Shown here in pieces: positions 59,676 to 64,000 of a DNA stretch of 64,000 nucleotides. The stretch comes from Methylocaldum szegediense (GTDB lineage Bacteria > Pseudomonadota > Gammaproteobacteria > Methylococcales > Methylococcaceae). Positions within the stretch are counted from its first letter, which is position 1; the number at the start of each line of letters is the position of its first letter. Location: NCBI RefSeq assembly GCF_949769195.1, contig NZ_OX458333.1:124001-188000 (forward strand). The letters are read 5' to 3'. The position numbers and the translations under genes were made by a program. Under the pieces are notes generated by a model. That model was not told the origin of the DNA. It did not search any database and saw only the letters and a program-made list of their open reading frames with translations.

Positions 59676-62183
59676 TCACTCTTCCCTCAACGCCAGGGCA
59701 GGCGTCAATCTGCTCGCTCGCCAAGCGGGGTACAGCCCGGCGATCAGGGCCGCCGTAATCGCAAGAAGAGGTGCTTGCCACAAGTCCGCGCCCGAGACCG
59801 CCAATTCCATACTCCACCCGAAGGAGCGGAAATTGATGACTTTGACGAGGGCAATGGCCAACACCAATCCTAAAGGCAGCGCGAAAATCCCGGCACAAAA
59901 CCCCAGGAAACCGGTTTGAGTGAGCACGAGGCTCGTCAGTTGCCGGGGCGTCATCCCCAGCGAACGAAGAACGGCGAATTCCCGCGTTCTCTCGAGCTGT
60001 ATCGCCAAGAGCGCGCTCAAGATGCCGATCAGCGCAACGCCGATGGCTAGCAGGCGCAACACGTGGGTGACGGCGAAGGTACGTTCGAAAAATGCCATGG
60101 AGGCATCGCGGATCTCTCTGTTCGAACGGATCAGTACGGCGCCGGCTGTGCCGGCGAGTTTGCGGATACTGGATTTTGCCTCTTCTGCCGTTACGCCGCT
60201 TGCGAGATAAAGGCCTAGCGAGGTGACGCCGGCATCGTTCCAAAGTTCGGTGTACAGGTCCCGCCGCAGGATCACGAGCCCTTGATCAGAGCGGTAATCG
60301 AAAAGGACGCCGGCGATGACCAACGATTTCATACCTCGTGACGTGCTCAGCGTCAGTGAATCGCCTGCTCGTAGCCCGTGCCGCGCGGCAAAAGGTTCGG
60401 AAACGATGACGACCGGTTCGGTCATGAAGCGTTTCCAAATATTCTGGTCGTCGCCCGATTTGAAGTGGAACGCGGACCGTTCCGGGAAGGCCGGCTGATA
60501 AGCCATGAGTTCGACACGGCCTAAGGAAGATTCGGCAAAGGTTCGGCGTGCGAGGCTGAAACCTGCGATATCGGGCAAACGAATGGCTTTCTCGATCAGA
60601 GTAGACGGCAGGGGATCACTCGCGATCCCGGGAGCGGCCGGGCGGGCAACATAAAGATCGGCCTGAAGCAGTTGTTCCAACCAATCGGCGATGGTGACGC
60701 GAAAACTCTCGACCATTGTGCCGACACCGATAGCGACCGCTACCGAAACGCTCAAAGCCGCCGTTGCCAGGCCAGTGCGGCTGAGCGCGGCGGAGGTGCC
60801 GCGGATGGCCAGGCGAACGATTGGACTCGCGGTACGCGGACAAAAATGCGTAAGCCCCAGCATGGCAGTCGGAATGAAGAGCGCGTAAGCACCGGCTACC
60901 AGGAAGATGCCGGCTATGGCTGGAATCAGACCAGCGTTCCGCCAATTCAAGAGGAAAACTCCCAGAAGTCCGCAAATCAGCCCCGACAATGCCAGTTTCG
61001 GCAGCCATCGGCGCACGCTTTGTTCCAGGCTGGAACGGTGCTGGGTGCGGACGGGGCGGGTCGAGGCCGCATCCAGGGCGGCAGGCAAAGCGGCCAATAC
61101 CGAGGCCGAGATGCCGATCGCGAGGCTACGCAGTAGGGCGGTAGGAGAGACCGAAAATTGCGTGACCGTAACGACGAAATACATATCGTTGATGGTGCGG
61201 GCTATTTGATCCAGTAGCGCGCGAGCCGCAGCCAGTCCGAACATCAGGCCAAGCAGGCTGCCGGCTAGGCCGAGCAAACCGGATTCGCGCAGGATTTCGC
61301 CCATGACTTGGGCACGGGTAACGCCGAGAATGCGAAGATTGGCAAGTAGCGGCCGGCGTTGCAGCACCGCGAAACTCATGGTGTTGTAGATCAGGAAAAG
61401 CCCTACCAGCAGGGCCATCAGGCTCATCGCTTTCAAATTGGTTTCGAAGGCACGGGTCATGCGAGTCGTGGCGGTGTTTCTTCCAGCGGCATCCACCAGC
61501 GTCACATTTTCCGGCAGCAGACCCTGGAGTTTTTGGAGTTCGCCAGGATCGTCCGACAAGACGAGGTCGATACGGTCGAGCCGACCGATTTTGCCTAGTA
61601 TCTCTTGGGCGGTGGCGATGTCGGCGAGGAGCAAGCCTTCCAGGGCGGGATCAGGTTTTTCTTCGGGATCGATATAGCCCACCACCCGTATTGTCTGAGG
61701 CGAACCCGCGACGTCCACGGTCAACTGGGCACCCGGACCGACACCGAGACGTTCGGCAGTGATGCGGGATATCAGCACCGTGCCGGGTTCCGTGAGGAGA
61801 TCGACCAGCGCGGCCAGTGCCGATTGCGCGATCCCCTGGCGTATCGGGCTTTCGGCAAAAGGATCGAAACCGGCAAGGCGCAGGGTTTCTCCACCCGCTT
61901 CGACGTAGCCTTCGACGACTGGCGCCATCGTCAGATCGCCCAGATCGCGTCGGAGTTGCGGGTAAAGTTTTTCATCGAGCGTTCCAGATCCAGCCAGGAT
62001 GTGATGGGTGGTTTTTCCGGTCAGTGCCGTCATCGAAAGCTGAAAGGCCCGGCGCGAGCTTTCTACCGCGAGATCGACCGAAACCAGCATCGCCACCCCG
62101 AGCGCGATGCCGCAAACCGCAAGTACGAGCTGTAGCGGATGGCGGTAGAAATGTCGCCGATTGGCTGTATTCAGCAGCGTCAT
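59676..62183 (-). CDS. FtsX-like ABC transporter permease (two-permease-domain type)
   Basis: An 835-residue membrane protein with an N-terminal helix, a MacB-type periplasmic domain (about 40-230), a first FtsX domain (helices around 265-400), a second periplasmic domain and a C-terminal FtsX domain (last 130 residues, FAVLRSLGMTPRQLTSLVLTQTGFLG). Such proteins pair with LolD/YbbA-type ATPases in export of lipoproteins or other lipid-linked substrates. The ATG at 62183 overlaps the ATPase stop (TGATG). Substrate unknown. Confidence 0.88.
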   Translation of the reverse strand: MTLLNTANRRHFYRHPLQLVLAVCGIALGVAMLVSVDLAVESSRRAFQLSMTALTGKTTHHILAGSGTLDEKLYPQLRRDLGDLTMAPVVEGYVEAGGETLRLAGFDPFAESPIRQGIAQSALAALVDLLTEPGTVLISRITAERLGVGPGAQLTVDVAGSPQTIRVVGYIDPEEKPDPALEGLLLADIATAQEILGKIGRLDRIDLVLSDDPGELQKLQGLLPENVTLVDAAGRNTATTRMTRAFETNLKAMSLMALLVGLFLIYNTMSFAVLQRRPLLANLRILGVTRAQVMGEILRESGLLGLAGSLLGLMFGLAAARALLDQIARTINDMYFVVTVTQFSVSPTALLRSLAIGISASVLAALPAALDAASTRPVRTQHRSSLEQSVRRWLPKLALSGLICGLLGVFLLNWRNAGLIPAIAGIFLVAGAYALFIPTAMLGLTHFCPRTASPIVRLAIRGTSAALSRTGLATAALSVSVAVAIGVGTMVESFRVTIADWLEQLLQADLYVARPAAPGIASDPLPSTLIEKAIRLPDIAGFSLARRTFAESSLGRVELMAYQPAFPERSAFHFKSGDDQNIWKRFMTEPVVIVSEPFAARHGLRAGDSLTLSTSRGMKSLVIAGVLFDYRSDQGLVILRRDLYTELWNDAGVTSLGLYLASGVTAEEAKSSIRKLAGTAGAVLIRSNREIRDASMAFFERTFAVTHVLRLLAIGVALIGILSALLAIQLERTREFAVLRSLGMTPRQLTSLVLTQTGFLGFCAGIFALPLGLVLAIALVKVINFRSFGWSMELAVSGADLWQAPLLAITAALIAGLYPAWRASRLTPALALREE

Positions 62184-62890
62184 CACGGCCTCAGCTTGCC
62201 GTCGCGGATTTCCCACACGGCGTCGGCGCGTTCCGCCACTTCCCGGCTGTGGGTAGCGACCAGCAGGGTCTTTCCGCTCTTTCTGACGAGATGATCGAGG
62301 AGATCCAGGATATGTTGGCCGGTCGTACTGTCCAGATTGCCGGTCGGTTCATCGGCGAGTATCAGAGCGGGGTCGTGCACTAGCGCCCGTGCCAGGGCGA
62401 CCCGTTGTTGTTCTCCTCCGGAAAGCGAATCCGGATAACTGCCATGCCGGTCGGCCAGACCGACCTCGTCGAGCAGCGCAAGCGCCCGTTCTTGGGCTTC
62501 CGCGGCGGAAAACCCGTTCAGCTCGGCGGGTAGAGCGACGTTTTCCAGCACCGTCAAGGTCGGCAATAGATTGAAAAACTGATAGACGAAGCCGATATGT
62601 CGACGTCGAAACAACGTGCGATCCGGTTCGCGCAGGCCGTTTAGTTCGAGTCCTCGGACGATGATCGAACCGGAATCGGCTGTGTCTAGCCCCGCGATCA
62701 GATTCAACAGGGTCGATTTTCCCGATCCGCTCTGGCCCAGCAGGGCCACGAAAGAGCGTTCGCCAATCTCGGCGTCGATGCCCAGAAGCACCAGACGGCG
62801 TCGGTCGCCTTCGCGGTAGCTGTGCGTCACGCCGCGCAGAATCAGCAACGGCTGCTCGGGGTTGATGACAGTCGGAGTTTGAGTGTGCAA
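62183..62890 (-). CDS. ABC transporter ATP-binding protein, LolD/YbbA type
   Basis: A 235-residue ATPase with Walker [19 protein letters not shown], signature [15 protein letters not shown], Walker [14 protein letters not shown] and H-loop [10 protein letters not shown]. The FtsX-type permease starts within its stop codon, so they form one exporter. ATG at 62890. Confidence 0.93.
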   Translation of the reverse strand: MHTQTPTVINPEQPLLILRGVTHSYREGDRRRLVLLGIDAEIGERSFVALLGQSGSGKSTLLNLIAGLDTADSGSIIVRGLELNGLREPDRTLFRRRHIGFVYQFFNLLPTLTVLENVALPAELNGFSAAEAQERALALLDEVGLADRHGSYPDSLSGGEQQRVALARALVHDPALILADEPTGNLDSTTGQHILDLLDHLVRKSGKTLLVATHSREVAERADAVWEIRDGKLRP

Positions 62891-62918
62891 AACGCGCTTG
62901 ACGAATGATCGGTGTCGC

Positions 62919-63890
62919 TTAGGACGGCACGTCGAAGTAATGGATGCTGAACAAGTTTCGGTCGTCCAGCCAACATCCCTGCACCTGGAATCCCGCTGTT
63001 CGGGCCAACGTTTGAAACTCGTGTACGGTGTATTTGTAGGAATTTTCCGTGTGCACCGATTCGCCCTCGGCGAAACTCAGAATTTCTCCAGCCAAGCGAA
63101 CATTTTGGGCGCAGCGACTGATGAGGTGCATCTCGATCCGGCTCTCCCCGGCGTTGTAGAAAGCGTAATGATAGAACCGGTTCGGATCGAAGTCGGCATC
63201 CAACTCCGCATTGAGGCGGTGTAACACGTTCAGGTTGAATTCCCGGGTCAGACCTTGTGCGTCGTTGTAGGCCCGGTGCAGCACCGCTGGATCTTTCTTG
63301 AGATCGACACCGATCAGCAGGCCGCCGTCCCGCCCGACGAGCCGTGCGACCATTCGAAGAAAAGCCAGCGCATCACGCGGTTCGAAGTTGCCAATAGTCG
63401 ATCCCGGAAAAAACACGACTTTTTTCGATCCGATCGATACCGGCGCTGCCTCGAAAGACTCGAAACCCGCGGTATAGTCCATGCACACGGCATGCACGTG
63501 CAACCATTGGTATGCGGTTCCTAGCGCCTCTACCGAGCGTTTGAGATGATCCTTGGAAATGTCGATCGGCATGTAGACAGCGGGACGCAGAGTTTCCAGC
63601 AGGATCTGGACTTTTTGGCTGTTGCCGCTGCCCGGTTCGATGAGAACGCAGTTCTGGCCGATGGTTTCCGCGATCGCCGCGGCGGAATCGTGGAGAATGC
63701 CGGTTTCCGTGCGGGTCGGGTAGTACTCCGGCGTTTCGCAGATCGCTTCGAACAGCTCGCTGCCGCGCTTATCGTAGAACAGTTTCGGCGGTAGTCGCTT
63801 TTTCGGGCTGCGAAGTCCTTTCAGCACCTCGTCGAGGATGTCCGTCGGCGCCGGCTCTCGGTCGGTGAATCGGATGCGTCCAGCGGTCAC
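62919..63890 (-). CDS. egtD: L-histidine N-alpha-methyltransferase EgtD
   Basis: A 323-residue SAM-dependent enzyme that trimethylates histidine to hercynine, the first step of ergothioneine synthesis. The SAM region [47 protein letters not shown] and [22 protein letters not shown] match EgtD. The start is GTG at 63890, seven bases after GGAGG and overlapping the upstream egtB stop (GTGA); an ATG far upstream would overlap egtB and is rejected. Confidence 0.93.
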   Translation of the reverse strand: MTAGRIRFTDREPAPTDILDEVLKGLRSPKKRLPPKLFYDKRGSELFEAICETPEYYPTRTETGILHDSAAAIAETIGQNCVLIEPGSGNSQKVQILLETLRPAVYMPIDISKDHLKRSVEALGTAYQWLHVHAVCMDYTAGFESFEAAPVSIGSKKVVFFPGSTIGNFEPRDALAFLRMVARLVGRDGGLLIGVDLKKDPAVLHRAYNDAQGLTREFNLNVLHRLNAELDADFDPNRFYHYAFYNAGESRIEMHLISRCAQNVRLAGEILSFAEGESVHTENSYKYTVHEFQTLARTAGFQVQGCWLDDRNLFSIHYFDVPS

Positions 63891-64000
63891 GAGGCGTCCT
63901 CCGCCAGGCGAATGCCGGTAAATTGCCAGCGGTCCGGCGGATAGAAGAAGTTCCGATAGGTGGCGCGGATGTGCGACTTCGGTGTCGCGCACGATCCGCC
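63887..64000 (-). CDS. egtB: Ergothioneine biosynthesis protein EgtB, C-terminal fragment (truncated by window edge)
   Basis: The 114 bases at the right edge translate on the minus strand to [20 protein letters not shown]...[13 protein letters not shown] and a TGA stop, the conserved C-terminus of EgtB (GGSxATPRSHIRxxYRNFFxPxxRWQFxGIRLA). EgtB is the non-heme iron sulfoxide synthase that joins hercynine with a thiol donor. The stop overlaps the egtD GTG. Only about 37 residues are visible. Confidence 0.88.
   Translation of the reverse strand, partial: GGSCATPKSHIRATYRNFFYPPDRWQFTGIRLAEDAS

Overview
The window reads as chromosomal DNA of a Gram-negative gammaproteobacterium of moderately high GC. 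LptF/LptG (LPS export), PilB-PilC-PilD with CoaE, ZapD and YacG, and holC-pepA next to lptFG all point to that class. The methylotroph-type Eps exopolysaccharide genes (EpsD/E/F/G/L families) and the EgtB-EgtD pair fit a methanotroph of the Methylococcaceae, but no methane or methanol oxidation gene is present, so that placement is inference.

Region 1 (1-8.3 kb) is an iron-acquisition locus. A minus-strand operon encodes a TonB-dependent receptor, then EntC, EntE and EntB homologues and a stand-alone condensation protein of VibH type, with coupled, mostly overlapping genes. A likely Fur box lies upstream and a divergent AraC/PchR-like regulator is next to it. The set predicts a small catechol-amide siderophore. 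EntA, a further NRPS module and the phosphopantetheinyl transferase are not in view. A short ferritin-like protein of the encapsulated-ferritin family follows (8.7 kb) without a shell gene.

Region 2 (9-31.5 kb) is a large minus-strand exopolysaccharide cluster. It reads from EpsD through a small secreted protein with a degenerate PEP-CTERM-like tail, the initiating sugar-phosphate transferase (EpsB type), EpsE, EpsF, EpsG, a Wzy/O-antigen-ligase-like protein, a hexapeptide acyltransferase, several glycosyltransferases, a membrane-anchored phytase-like protein, a Wzx flippase, a pyruvyl-transferase-like protein, a heparinase-like lyase, a tandem formylglycine-generating-enzyme-fold protein, and EpsL. 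No exosortase is found although EpsD/E/F/G/L families normally accompany one. A 1.26-kb stretch without a convincing gene lies upstream of epsD.

Region 3 (32.7-51.1 kb) is housekeeping: aspS, an FmdB-type zinc ribbon gene, yacG, zapD, coaE, pilD, pilC, pilB, valS, holC and pepA on the minus strand, lptF-lptG on the plus strand, a Nudix hydrolase convergent with lptG, then an ABC exporter (ATPase and permease) and a low-molecular-weight tyrosine phosphatase.

Region 4 (51.2-59.7 kb) holds a small membrane protein, a miniature transposable-element remnant, and glycogen metabolism: malQ and glgC on the minus strand, with glgB-glgA divergent from glgC. A small secretin-domain protein follows glgA.

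Region 5 (59.7-64 kb) is an FtsX-type permease with its LolD-like ATPase, then the ergothioneine genes egtD and the truncated 3' end of egtB at the window edge. Many starts were moved inward from the longest open frame, using ribosome binding sites, 4-bp overlaps and family length.
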